Shown: positions 49,574-58,017 of the stretch, in pieces | How the letters are laid out: each line of letters starts with the position of its first letter | Numbering within the stretch: the first letter of the stretch is position 1 | From: UBA3941 sp002385665 | Lineage (GTDB): Bacteria; Bacillota; Clostridia; Caldicoprobacterales; UBA3941 | Direction: 5' to 3' | Assembly (NCBI GenBank): GCA_050949255.1 | Contig: JBMNFJ010000017.1 | Location: 408,378 to 472,377 of the forward strand | DNA length: 64,000 nucleotides | Made by a program: the position numbers and the translations under genes | The notes under the pieces: model-generated | What the model saw: the letters and a program-made list of their open reading frames with translations, nothing else | Database searches by the model: none | What the model was told of the DNA's origin: nothing

Positions 49574-50563
49574 ATGGAAATTAGAAAGATACAGGACCGG
49601 GACATAGACGGTGTAGTTAGATTATGGAATGAATCATGTGGTACCGAAATGCCCTATAAGCCATTTACCCGGGAAAGTTTTAAGGAGAAATTCCTAAAAA
49701 ATCCCCATTATCAACCGGAGGGAAGCTTCGTTTTATACGAAGGGGGCACCCTGGTAGGCTTTGCCAACGGTCTTTACAAAAGGGAATTTTTGCCGGGTGA
49801 AACCCATGAAAATACTCCCGGTTATTTGACCTTTGTACTTGTGGCCAAAGACCATAGGGGCAAGGGGTATGGCTCAGCCCTTTATAAAAGGGTAGAGGAT
49901 TTTTTTAGGAACAGTGGTAAAAAACAGGTTCAGGTAATATTCTTCAATCCTATAAATCTTGAATGGATTGTGCCCGGAACAGAGGATCATGACCATCCCA
50001 ATGCGCCCGGCGTTGATATGGACGGTCCCGGCTATAAATTCCTGCAGCGACAGGGCTTTGTGCAGAGAACCTGTGAAGTATCCTTCCATTTGGACCTTAG
50101 CGGCTATGATCTGCCGGAAAGATTGATGGAAAGGGAGAAACAGCTTAATGAGAAGGGTATTTTTATCGAATACTACGACAGCGGCAAGCATGACGGTTTT
50201 GATGAGCTGTTTGACAACCTAAAGCATGAATATTGGCGCAAGGATATCAAGGACAACTTAAGTCTGGAAAAGCCCCACCCCATACTAATCGTAAACCACC
50301 AGGGGAGAATCCGGGGTTTTGCCGGTCCCATAGCGGTGCAGCCCAGCGGCAGGGGTTGGTTTGCCGGAATTGGGGTTGATCCGGGTTATGAGGGACAGGG
50401 TATAGGTACCGTCCTATTTAGCAGACTCATGAAAAGCTTTAGTGCCAAAGGTGCCAGGTTCAGCACCCTGTTCACCGGAGAGGAAAATCCGGCCAGAAGA
50501 ATTTACGAGCGTACCGGTTTTAAACCGGTAAAGAAGTGGGCAGTAATGGGAAAGGAGCTGTAA
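49574..50563 (+). CDS. Tandem GNAT acetyltransferase
   Basis: 329 residues with two GNAT domains. The first (residues ~1-165) has the acetyl-CoA motif HRGKGYGSALYKRVEDFF; the second (~180-329) has GYEGQGIGTVLFSRLM and RIYERTGFKPV. The substrate is unknown. It is the first of three genes, separated by 3 and 50 bases from a PIG-L deacetylase and a NamZ-like enzyme; together they may act on amino sugars such as N-acetylglucosamine or muramic-acid derivatives. A strong site, GGAAGGGGG, precedes the start. Confidence 0.82.
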   Translation: MEIRKIQDRDIDGVVRLWNESCGTEMPYKPFTRESFKEKFLKNPHYQPEGSFVLYEGGTLVGFANGLYKREFLPGETHENTPGYLTFVLVAKDHRGKGYGSALYKRVEDFFRNSGKKQVQVIFFNPINLEWIVPGTEDHDHPNAPGVDMDGPGYKFLQRQGFVQRTCEVSFHLDLSGYDLPERLMEREKQLNEKGIFIEYYDSGKHDGFDELFDNLKHEYWRKDIKDNLSLEKPHPILIVNHQGRIRGFAGPIAVQPSGRGWFAGIGVDPGYEGQGIGTVLFSRLMKSFSAKGARFSTLFTGEENPARRIYERTGFKPVKKWAVMGKEL

Positions 50564-50566
50564 GGA

Positions 50567-51265
50567 ATGGAAAGAAAACAAATGCATATTATGGCAATAG
50601 GTGCCCATATAGGCGATATGGAGCTGACCTGCGGCAAGGTTTTGGCCAAGCATGCGGTTATGGGAGATAAGATCACCACTGTAGCTATGACGGCCGGTGA
50701 GCGGGGATGTCCTCCCGGATATACTCCGGAGGAGTTTCGGAAGAAAAACATAGAATCGGCAGCCCAATTTGCGAAAATGCTGGGTGGAGAATCCCTGGTC
50801 ATGGATTTTCCCGATGGAGAGGTTGTGGAGTCCGAAGAGATTAAATTTAAACTCTGCGATATTATTCGTGAAAAAAAGCCGGACGTTTTGATTACTCATT
50901 GGAAGAACAGCATTCATAAAGACCATATAGTCACCCATAAAATAGTAGTGGACGCACATTTCTATGCTGCATTGAAAACCATTGAGCGGGACCTGCCCTC
51001 CCATTGGGCGAAAGGCCCCTATTATGCGGAAAACTGGGAGGATACAATGGGCTTTGACCCCTACGTCTATGTTGATGTAACCGAAGGGTATGAACTGTGG
51101 GACAAGGCAATCCGCTGTCTCTGGCTTTCAACCAATGCGCAGTTTAAGTATTTGGAGTACTACGATGCATTAAGCCGAAGCCGTGGATGTTTGATTGGCA
51201 AGGAAAGGGCCGAGGCTTTTGATGTAGATCCGCAAAGCAAGAGACAGGTATTGACATCATTCTGA
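50567..51265 (+). CDS. PIG-L family deacetylase (LmbE-like)
   Basis: 232 residues. The zinc-site loop reads AIGAHIGDMELTCG, where most family members have AHPDDxE, so the usual second Asp is replaced. Later motifs are TAGERGCPPGYT and THWKNSIHKDH (metal His). The family removes N-acetyl from GlcNAc-type substrates. It lies three bases after the GNAT gene. The deviant AHIGD motif may change the metal site or the substrate. Confidence 0.82.
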   Translation: MERKQMHIMAIGAHIGDMELTCGKVLAKHAVMGDKITTVAMTAGERGCPPGYTPEEFRKKNIESAAQFAKMLGGESLVMDFPDGEVVESEEIKFKLCDIIREKKPDVLITHWKNSIHKDHIVTHKIVVDAHFYAALKTIERDLPSHWAKGPYYAENWEDTMGFDPYVYVDVTEGYELWDKAIRCLWLSTNAQFKYLEYYDALSRSRGCLIGKERAEAFDVDPQSKRQVLTSF

Positions 51266-51315
51266 GATGAAGACCATCTGTGATGCGGCCAGAACCTTTT
51301 TGAAAGGGGATATCA

Positions 51316-52470
51316 ATGAACAAACAAAATGTCTATAACGGCATTGACGTTATAGATAAGTATGATCATCTGTTCAGGGATAAGAATATCGGCCTGATCA
51401 CCAATCCTACCGGAGTGAACAAAAGGCTTCAATCCACTATCGATATAATTAACAGCAAATACAGACTGAAAGCCCTGTTTGCCCCGGAACATGGTGTAAG
51501 GGGCGATGTACAGGCGGGTGGCGAAGTGGACAGCTACACGGATAAGAGAACCGGCCTTCCCGTCTACAGCCTGTATGGTAAGACACGAGAGTTTACCGAT
51601 GAGATGCTGAAGGGCCTGGACCTCATCGTTTTGGATATTCAGGATATCGGCACCAGGTATTATACCTACCTGTATACCATGGCCTATGCCATGGAGGGCT
51701 GTGCCCGCTTCGGCATTCCCTTTGTTTTGCTGGACAGGGTAAATCCATTGGGCGGGGACAGGATTGACGGAAATATACTGGATGTGAAATTTCGCTCCTT
51801 TGTAGGCAACTATCCGATTCCGGTACGTTACGGCCTGACCATGGGTGAACTGGCCTGTCTGTTCAATAAGGAGTTTTCCATTGACTGTGATTTGGAGATA
51901 GTTAAACTTGAGGGTTGGAATCGCAGATTGTATTTTGACGAAACGGATTTATTATGGGTTAACCCCAGTCCCAATATACCAACCTTTGAAACTGCAATTC
52001 TCTATGGCGGTACCTGCCTGCTGGAGGGGACAAATGTATCGGAAGGGCGTGGGACAACGAAGCCTTTTGAAATACTTGGAGCTCCCTGGATAGATGCATA
52101 TGAATTGAGCGAAGCCATGAACAGCTATTCCCTGGAGGGAGTATTATTCCGCCCCGTATACTTCACGCCTTCATTCTCAAAGCATCAGGGACATCTCTGC
52201 GGTGGGATACAGGTACACATCACAGAAAGGGATAGCATAAGGGCTTTTGAAATGGGCATCAGGCTAATATATGTACTGATGGATCTATACAAGGATAAAT
52301 TCGAGTTCCTTCCTCCCGGACAGGAGGGCATACATCCCTTCTTTGATCATCTGGCGGGTACAGATGAAATCCGGCTGCGCAGCAAGCCATATGAAGAACT
52401 TATAGATGGTTTTGCAACGGATCTGAATGCATTCTCAGAATTGAAGGGAAAATATCACCTGTACGATTGA
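51316..52470 (+). CDS. DUF1343 protein, NamZ-like exo-beta-N-acetylmuramidase
   Basis: 384 residues. Matches DUF1343 (GH171): GLITNPTGVNK, ALFAPEHGVRGDVQAG, YSLYGKTREFT, VLDIQDIGTRYYTYLYTM, LDRVNPLGGDRIDG, WVNPSPNIPTFETAILYGG and LLEGTNVSEGRGTTKPFEILGAPW. NamZ cuts N-acetylmuramic acid from the non-reducing end of peptidoglycan fragments during cell-wall recycling. There is no signal peptide, so it should act in the cytoplasm here on imported fragments, or the exported form is not used. Its two upstream neighbours fit handling of the released sugar. Confidence 0.88.
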   Translation: MNKQNVYNGIDVIDKYDHLFRDKNIGLITNPTGVNKRLQSTIDIINSKYRLKALFAPEHGVRGDVQAGGEVDSYTDKRTGLPVYSLYGKTREFTDEMLKGLDLIVLDIQDIGTRYYTYLYTMAYAMEGCARFGIPFVLLDRVNPLGGDRIDGNILDVKFRSFVGNYPIPVRYGLTMGELACLFNKEFSIDCDLEIVKLEGWNRRLYFDETDLLWVNPSPNIPTFETAILYGGTCLLEGTNVSEGRGTTKPFEILGAPWIDAYELSEAMNSYSLEGVLFRPVYFTPSFSKHQGHLCGGIQVHITERDSIRAFEMGIRLIYVLMDLYKDKFEFLPPGQEGIHPFFDHLAGTDEIRLRSKPYEELIDGFATDLNAFSELKGKYHLYD

Positions 52471-52502
52471 AGTCACCTCCCCACCGGACTTAAAATCCTG
52501 TA

Positions 52503-52540
52503 GGCAATGGAGAGCCGAGCCGGCTCTCCATTGCTTCAGG
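52503..52540. terminator. Terminator hairpin after the NamZ-like gene
   Basis: Thirteen-base stem GCAATGGAGAGCC / GGCTCTCCATTGC (52503-52515 with 52522-52534) between two convergent genes. The T-run is weak on both sides. Confidence 0.7.
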
Positions 52541-52550
52541 GGAAGTTCTG

Positions 52551-53897
52551 TCAGGACAGGGATGATGGCGCGCCCCAAGGAAGGCCATGTTCCTTCATGA
52601 CCGCCTTGATTGTTTCTATTGCCTGTTCATCCATACCGTCATGGGCAGCGATTTCTGCCTCACTCCTGGTTATCAGGTCATTTAGGTACTTTAATTGGAG
52701 CGATTCTATGGAAGCCCTGGCCCCCTCATCCAAGCGGGATAATAAATTGCTAAGGGGGATGGGATCTAACTTCTCCTTATAGGGAAAGGCTTTGTCAAAC
52801 TCTCTGGCCTCCTCGGTATTGATATTGAAAACCGGGGATTCGAAAAACTTACCCTTAATGCCGTCAAGGGCTCCAGGGTACAATTCCAGGGCCATGAAAG
52901 GATCAAAGGTATGCCCGCTGCTGGTAGTCAGTCCAAACTCGGCTGCCCGGCGAAAACCAAAGCGTGGATAATAATCGGGATGACCGAAAATAACAATGGC
53001 CCGGTATCCAAGCCGCCTGGCTTCTGCGATTGTATATGTCATAAGGGCCCGGCCTACACCTTTATGTTGGTACTCGGGCAGTACTGAAAGGGGGCCGAAG
53101 GTTAACACCATGGTCTCCCGGTCCTCATTGTCAACGATTTTTGCTTTGGAATATATTATATGACCTACAATCTTTCCCTTTATTTCAGCAACATAATCCA
53201 ACTCCGGTATAAAGTCGGGTGAAAGCCTTAGCTTATGCGTTATCAGAGGCTCATCAATAACGTCCCGGATTCCGGTGTTGATCCAAAATGCTTCCCGTAC
53301 CAGCTCTTCTACAGTTCGATAGTCACTGGGACATTCCTTCCGCAGGTGGATGTAACTTACGGGCTCTTTTTGCATTGCGTACCAATCATCCCTATTAAGT
53401 TCATAATCAATGGAAGACTGCAATTCGTCCAGCTGGTTGCGCCAGGAATTCTCCCGAACTCCGATACGGCGAAAACCCAGCTTTTTCTCGTACACATACT
53501 GGGCTCGCAAATTTTTAACGTTGGTATCCAGGATGATTTTGTCATAGCTATAATAAGTAAAAAGCGCATCAATGAACATGGTGAGCAGGGCTGTCCCATA
53601 GCCCTTGTTCTGGGCGTGAAAATCACAGATCTTTATGCCAATTTCGGCTGTCCTGTTGCCCTTGTTACGATAGTTCATCTCACCTATTGGTTTGTCATCC
53701 AGCTCAATGATATGACGGCGATGGGTTTCATCGGTATCGGTCAAAAGGCTTTTACGGATATTTTCCGGTGTTTCATTTAAACCCTTTGGAAAACCGGCAT
53801 GGGCCATAACCTTGCCATCGTTCCACCAGAGGCAGAGCTGCTCCGCATCCGTCACTGTTGCATTGCGAATGGTCAGATTACCTTGTTTTATTATCAT
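52551..53897 (-). CDS. Double GNAT acetyltransferase
   Basis: 448 residues from the ATG at 53897; GGAGG lies 9 bases before it and overlaps an upstream ATG (53912), which is thus not the start. Domain 1 (residues ~1-160) is RimJ-like with NKGYGTALLTMFIDALF; domain 2 (~190-330) is YhbS-like with YQHKGVGRALMTYTIAEARRLGY and GHPDYYPRFGFRRA. The last ~60 residues (LDEGARASIESLQLKYLNDLITRSE) are helical. Substrate unknown; such fusions can inactivate small molecules including antibiotics. The regulation is the striking part: a 450-base leader with its own promoter, two terminators and short peptides (53878-54383). Confidence 0.82.
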   Translation of the reverse strand: MIIKQGNLTIRNATVTDAEQLCLWWNDGKVMAHAGFPKGLNETPENIRKSLLTDTDETHRRHIIELDDKPIGEMNYRNKGNRTAEIGIKICDFHAQNKGYGTALLTMFIDALFTYYSYDKIILDTNVKNLRAQYVYEKKLGFRRIGVRENSWRNQLDELQSSIDYELNRDDWYAMQKEPVSYIHLRKECPSDYRTVEELVREAFWINTGIRDVIDEPLITHKLRLSPDFIPELDYVAEIKGKIVGHIIYSKAKIVDNEDRETMVLTFGPLSVLPEYQHKGVGRALMTYTIAEARRLGYRAIVIFGHPDYYPRFGFRRAAEFGLTTSSGHTFDPFMALELYPGALDGIKGKFFESPVFNINTEEAREFDKAFPYKEKLDPIPLSNLLSRLDEGARASIESLQLKYLNDLITRSEAEIAAHDGMDEQAIETIKAVMKEHGLPWGAPSSLS

Positions 53898-54033
53898 AAC
53901 AATATCCTCCATATATCAGGTTTAGGATTGTATATTCATATTTGATCATTTTATATAACCTCCGTTTGTTATCATCAAAGATGACCGGCCAGTTGAAGTT
54001 AAATGTAGAACCTTTCTTAGCTGTTTTAGGCAT
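53878..54033 (-). CDS. Possible 51-residue leader ORF overlapping the acetyltransferase start
   Basis: The frame from the ATG at 54033 (MPKTAKKGSTFNFNWPVIFD...) contains a second in-frame ATG at 53949 with a strong site ACGGAGG, and ends 20 bases inside the acetyltransferase gene. The ribosome site of the acetyltransferase lies within it, so its translation would influence that of the gene. It is either a true leader peptide or the coupling device itself. The 23-residue form from 53949 is the likelier product. Confidence 0.45.
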   Translation of the reverse strand: MPKTAKKGSTFNFNWPVIFDDNKRRLYKMIKYEYTILNLIYGGYCYDNKTR

Positions 54034-54080
54034 AAAAATACCGCAAACAAGCAGCCTCCAAAGAAGCTACTGTTTCGCGG
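54031..54080 (-). terminator. Second terminator in the acetyltransferase leader
   Basis: On the minus strand the arms CCGCGAAACAGTAGC and GCTGCTTGTTTGCGG pair with a bulge and small mismatch, then TATTTTTATG. It lies about 135 bases before the acetyltransferase start and 30 bases after terminator 1. Confidence 0.65.
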
Positions 54081-54110
54081 TGATAAGCCAATCTGTACGG
54101 ATTTTAAGCC

Positions 54111-54139
54111 AAAAAGGGATACGACCTTGATCGTATCCC
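54111..54139 (-). terminator. First terminator in the acetyltransferase leader
   Basis: On the minus strand a nine-base perfect stem GGGATACGA / TCGTATCCC with a 6-base loop TCAAGG, then TTTTT. A strong intrinsic terminator in the middle of a leader, with no complete gene upstream on that strand, points to attenuation or a small RNA. Confidence 0.8.
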
Positions 54140-54267
54140 GTATAAACAGCAGCTATTTACGAAAGGTTGATTGTTGTTGATGGCACAGCAAAAACAACAG
54201 GTTAAGTCCTGCTCTTATCATACAAAGCTTCCCAGAATGATTGGAATTTGCCATGCCCGGTATTCGG

Positions 54268-54303
54268 TTAAGGGGAAACCACCAGCACCATACAAGCAGT
54301 CAT
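54268..54303 (-). CDS. 11-residue leader peptide MTACMVLVVSP
   Basis: ATG at 54303, with AAAGGAG upstream (spacing 10) and a closer GGAG in ATGGAGTTTA. It reads MTACMVLVVSP and stops at TAA. The form recalls leader peptides of drug-inducible resistance genes (for example MTASMRLK of msr or MTHSMRL of ermD), but that comparison is by eye. An alternative frame from the ATG at 54313 gives 31 residues (MEFNDCLYGAGG...) but its start has no spacing to the site. Confidence 0.45.
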   Translation of the reverse strand: MTACMVLVVSP

Positions 54304-54354
54304 TAAACTCCATCTCCTTTCCTAATGAAAGATACCCAGATAGGGAACGAATAT

Positions 54355-54383
54355 AGTATAATGTTTAATAATGGAAAAGTCAA
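54355..54383 (-). promoter_or_regulatory. Promoter of the acetyltransferase leader
   Basis: On the minus strand TTGACT (54383-54378) and TATACT (54360-54355), spacer 17. Transcription would start near 54348, giving a leader of about 450 bases before the gene at 53897. Confidence 0.75.
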
Positions 54384-54539
54384 TTAGGATGAATTAATTT
54401 ATCCACTCCTATTGTTTTGTAAAATATACATGTTTGCGGTATTCTAAGGAAATACTATGAAGCCTTGCATAGGGAGGAAAAGCGGATAAACTCTAAGGCT
54501 TGGCAAGGTTTCCTGGATTAGGAGAGAGGTAAGCTTCTT

Positions 54540-55043
54540 ATGCGCCTGTTTATAGCAATAAACTTTAATACCGAAACACGTATGCAGCTCCTTGCTCTGC
54601 GCGATGAGCTACGTATTCGATCCCGGAGAGGTAGTTTTACCGTACCGGAAAACCTACACCTGACACTGGTATTTCTCGGTGAATGTGACGAAGCACAGAC
54701 CAGCTCTGTGAAAAAGGTAATGAGCACCATTAACTTTGAACCCTTTCCCATCTGTATTGATTGCATTGGACGGTTTAAACGCAATGGCGGTGACATCTGG
54801 TGGGCCGGGCTGCAAGAAAGCAAGCAGCTATTGGATCTTCAGAGGGAATTATCAGATAAACTGATTGCTGCGGGATTCAACCTTGATAAGCGCGAGTATA
54901 CGCCCCATATCACCCTTGGTCGCAGGGTTATGACAAAGACATCACCCAGGACCATAAGGCCTTTCCGGGAAACGGTAAGCAGAATCGATTTGATGAAATC
55001 AGAGAGGATTGACAGCAAGCTAACCTATACGGCTATTTATTAG
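54540..55043 (+). CDS. thpR: RNA 2',3'-cyclic phosphodiesterase
   Basis: 167 residues. The two HxTx motifs of the 2H phosphoesterase family are in ENLHLTLVFLGECDE and YTPHITLGRRV, spaced as usual. The protein is known as ThpR (LigT-like); it opens 2',3'-cyclic phosphates on RNA and can act as a ligase in vitro. Start MRLFIAINFN is typical for the family. Site GAGAGGT about 8 bases before the ATG. Confidence 0.93.
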   Translation: MRLFIAINFNTETRMQLLALRDELRIRSRRGSFTVPENLHLTLVFLGECDEAQTSSVKKVMSTINFEPFPICIDCIGRFKRNGGDIWWAGLQESKQLLDLQRELSDKLIAAGFNLDKREYTPHITLGRRVMTKTSPRTIRPFRETVSRIDLMKSERIDSKLTYTAIY

Positions 55044-55118
55044 CGGTTTTGGTCAGGCTGTCACAAATTGGGATCATACTCTTTTGTCCCCAAAAACTAT
55101 ATATTATAGGGTGAGGAA

Positions 55119-55980
55119 ATGATTTATTTGGATTATTTTATATTTCCCAGCGAGGAAAGGGAAACAGATTTTTTCCTGGGAATAAAGAGGACCTGTTATA
55201 ATTCCTTCTATCCCTTTAGGGTATTATCGGCCCATGGTTTTGAAAGAATTGATTTTGAGCCTATAACTATTTTATATGGGGGAAATGGATCAGGAAAGAC
55301 AACAGCTTTGAATATCATAGCGGAGAAAGCCGGAATCAGACGGGAATCAGCTTATAATAAATCAAATTTCTTTCCCGACTATATAAACATGTGCGAAATG
55401 AGTGTCGCTGAGAATATACCTGAAAACAGCAGGATTATTACAAGCGATGACGTATTTGACTATATGTTAAACATCCGCAATTTTAACGAGGGGATTGACC
55501 TGAAGAGCGGAAGAGCTCTTTGAAGAATTTTTGGATGCCAAGTACTCCCGTTTCCAGGTAAAATCAATAGCGGATTATGAACAACTGAAGAAGATAAATA
55601 AGGCAAGGCGTATAACGCAGTCGCGATTTGTAAGAGAAGAATTGATTGACAATGTAAGGGAATACTCCAATGGAGAAAATGCCTTTAGATATTTCACCGA
55701 AAACATTGAGGAAAATGGTCTGTACCTATTAGACGAGCCGGAGAACAGCCTATCACCGGAACGTCAGATGGAACTGGTCAGCTTTATTGAGGACTCTGCC
55801 CGCTTTTTTCAATGCCAGTTTATAATATCAACCCATTCACCATTCATACTATCCATAAGAGGGGCAAAAATATATGATCTGGACGAAAATCCTGTCGACA
55901 TTAAAAGGTGGACAGAATTGGAGAACGTACGCATATATTATGAGTTCTTCAAAGCACACGAAAGTGAATTTCAGGAGTAA
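55119..55980 (+). pseudogene. AAA-family ATPase (ABC-like), frameshifted
   Basis: Two frames make up one protein of about 285 residues. The first (55119-55523) has Walker A YGGNGSGKTTALN; it ends early at SGRAL. The second frame, from about 55505 to 55980, continues with EELFEEFLDAKYS, NGENAF, LYLLDEPENSLSPERQ (Walker B and signature-like) and FIISTHSPFIL (H-loop). A single-base loss around 55496-55510 explains the break. The family is that of small stand-alone ATPases with Rad50/ABC-type heads; their role is unclear. It may be a real pseudogene or a sequencing error. Confidence 0.75.
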
Positions 55981-56024
55981 TGGATGTTTAGGGTGCCTAA
56001 TATTTTGTATACCGGGAGGATTAT

Positions 56025-57063
56025 ATGGCTGTATATGCATCAACTTGTATTTCAGGGCTTCAGGATCCCATAAGTGTCCAATTGGTTAAACTAATCCCTG
56101 ATATTCGCATAATGGGTGTATATGATGGCTTATTGGTCTATAGCACCAATACGGAGGCTGAAAAGGTTAAGGATTTAGGTTTTTTTAATAATTCATTTCT
56201 GGTGCTGAAAAAGTTTGATAACCTACAAAATGATGACCTTAATAATTTGATCAGACTAAGCTTGAGGATCAGAAACATTAGCCCAAAATTTGCCAGGAAG
56301 ATAACAGGTGTAAATAAAAAGTTTCGCATTATAACCTCAAAAGAGAACAGACTGACAGCCGTAGATAAGGATTTACTGAGAAGTATGGAGCAAAAAATTG
56401 CAAACTCCTATGGTTTGGCAGTAGACAGGGCCAAACCCGACCTGGAATTTTGGTTTCTGTATAGAAGTGAGAAGATAGGATTCTTTATGTTAAGGCTGAC
56501 CAAGCATACGGCACACGAAAAAGTATTGAGCAAGGGGGAGCTCAGGCCCCAGCTCAGCCATGTCCTAAGCCTTATTTCTGAGCCCCTGGCTGACGATATT
56601 GTTCTGGACCCCTTTTGCGGATATGGTTCGATCCCAATTTCAAGGGCGAATAATTTCTCCTACAATATGATATTTGCCTCGGATAAGGATATGGGATTGG
56701 TTAATAACTTAAAGCAAAAGCTAAAAAAGCAGAACTTCAAAAGGCCCATTATAGTTAAACAAGCAGATGCATTGGATCTAAAGGACATTTTTGAAGATGG
56801 ATTCATAGACAAGATAATTACCGATCCCCCATGGGGATTCTATGAAGACATAGGCATGGACATAAGGATATTTTATCAAAAGATGCTGAAGGAATTTTAT
56901 AGGATTCTAAAGCCTCGGGGGTATAATAGTGCTGTTGACCGCCCGAAAGGAAGAATTTGAAGGTTCTTTGGCGGATTATAAGGACGAATTTAAACTGATT
57001 GTTAAATATGACATACTGGTTTCCGGTAAAAAAGCATCTATCTATAAGATTGTCAAATGGTGA
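56025..57063 (+). CDS. THUMP-type RNA methyltransferase, frameshift near the 3' end
   Basis: About 345 residues when corrected. Start ATG at 56025 with GGGAGG nearby. N-terminal ~150 residues resemble the THUMP/Trm11-like RNA-binding part. The Rossmann methylase part has VLDPFCGYGSIP (motif I), SDKDMG and IITDPPWGFYEDI, the DPPW form being typical of N-methylation of RNA guanine or adenine. After LKPRG the frame breaks at GGGGG (around 56918-56923). With one G fewer it reads GIIVLLTARKEEFEGSLADY...SIYKIVKW and stops at 57063. Homopolymer indel: sequencing error or recent decay. Confidence 0.82.
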
Positions 57064-57080
57064 ATCCATACTACATGATA

Positions 57081-57120
57081 AGGAACCGTGCAGAATTGGT
57101 GGGCGGTTCCTTTTATTTTT
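57081..57120 (+). terminator. Terminator after the methyltransferase
   Basis: AGGAACCG / CGGTTCCT (57081-57088 with 57104-57111) followed by TTTATTTTT. Confidence 0.8.
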
Positions 57121-57380
57121 AATAAATCCATTAAGGCTCAATCTTACAGCCATTCTCTCAAGTGTATAAAGTTTAATACTATCCAACTCATTTTAACCCT
57201 GCCCTATCATTGTTCTACCTGAAAAAGTCCCTGCATAGTAGTTATATAGGCCCAAGCTATCAAATCCAGAACTTACATTTTTTAAAAGCACTGGGGAAAG
57301 CTATCGGTAGCATATATCTGGATTTGGCCATTATACCAACACTTCACTGATTTGAAACAAGCCATAGGGAAGAAGGAATG

Positions 57381-57551
57381 ATGGTGAAAAAAATAAAGAT
57401 TGACAGGGTTCATTATCTCCTGGCAGCCATGATATTAGCAGGTGTACTGTTAACCGCAATATTTATTTCGATATTTAGAAAACTATTTCATATGCCAACA
57501 TGGCAGAGCATCAAAGGTGTTTTGGAAGTATTCAGATATATGGTTTTATAG
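57381..57551 (+). CDS. Small single-pass membrane protein
   Basis: 56 residues from the ATG at 57381 (AAGGA just upstream; neighbouring ATG 57378 and GTG 57384 are alternatives). Basic N-terminus (MVKKIKIDR), one membrane helix (YLLAAMILAGVLLTAIFISIF), then an amphipathic tail with WQSIKGVLEVF. It is too small for certain recognition; the site and composition argue for a real gene. It lies 100 bases before the CRISPR array on the opposite side from the probable leader. Confidence 0.5.
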   Translation: MVKKIKIDRVHYLLAAMILAGVLLTAIFISIFRKLFHMPTWQSIKGVLEVFRYMVL

Positions 57552-57651
57552 AACCCTTGTTTTATAAGATCTTCTTAACAATTTTTCTAGTTCTTTATTT
57601 AAGGCTCTACCCCCTTCCTCACCAGCTTTTGTCATTTGTTTTACTCTGAGA

Positions 57652-57999
57652 ATTACCCTGCGTATGTGGGGAACAGGACCCGGTTTTATTGTCGGATGCT
57701 CTAAAAGCAGGATCACCCCCGCGTATGCGGGGAGCAGTTTATGATTTTTTAGCGGTCTCCAAGATAATCAGTATTGGCAGCAACACGATGATAAAAATTA
57801 TTAGTAGCATATGTCCTCCTTTACTCTTTTATATAGAATGCGGTAATGGGATCACCCCCGCGTATGCGGGGAGCAGCTGTGTCCTCATCAGCTAGATCAT
57901 ACTCTGCCAGGATCACCCCCGCGTATGCGGGGAGCAGTGGGTGATTGTGTGCTAGTATTACAGCCTTAGCAGGATCACCCCCGCGTATGCGGGGAGCAG
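57652..57999 (-). CRISPR. Orphan type I-E-like CRISPR array
   Basis: Four identical 28-base repeats start at 57710, 57849, 57910 and 57972. Each begins GGATCACCCCCGCGTATGCG and ends GGGGAGCAG. A degenerate repeat is at 57652-57676. Spacers R2-R3 and R3-R4 are 33-34 bases. The R1-R2 interval is 111 bases and holds a small ORF. The repeat is the I-E type seen in many bacteria; read on the minus strand it is CTGCTCCCCGC...GGATCC-like, so the array is probably transcribed to the left, with the degenerate repeat at the far end. No cas genes are in the window. Confidence 0.88.
57739..57810 (-). CDS. 23-residue hydrophobic peptide inside the CRISPR array
   Basis: ATG at 57810 with AAAGGAGG at spacing of about 5, a perfect Shine-Dalgarno. 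It reads MLLIIFIIVLLPILIILE plus a short polar tail ETAKKS and stops two bases from repeat 1. Almost every residue up to Glu18 is hydrophobic, as in small type I toxins of the Ibs/Tis kind. It lies on the strand in which the array is probably transcribed. A true gene is plausible because of the site and sequence, but it is short enough to be chance. Confidence 0.45.
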   Translation of the reverse strand: MLLIIFIIVLLPILIILETAKKS

Positions 58000-58017
58000 T
58001 CTCTTTTATTAGCTTAA

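Noticed and set aside
54171..54356. 61-codon plus-strand ORF in the acetyltransferase leader
   Set aside because: No ribosome site; lies opposite the leader promoter and peptide, which explain the region better.
57663..57676. Fifth full CRISPR repeat
   Set aside because: Only a degenerate version is present (ACCCTGCGTATGTGGGGAACAG); counted as the terminal decayed repeat.
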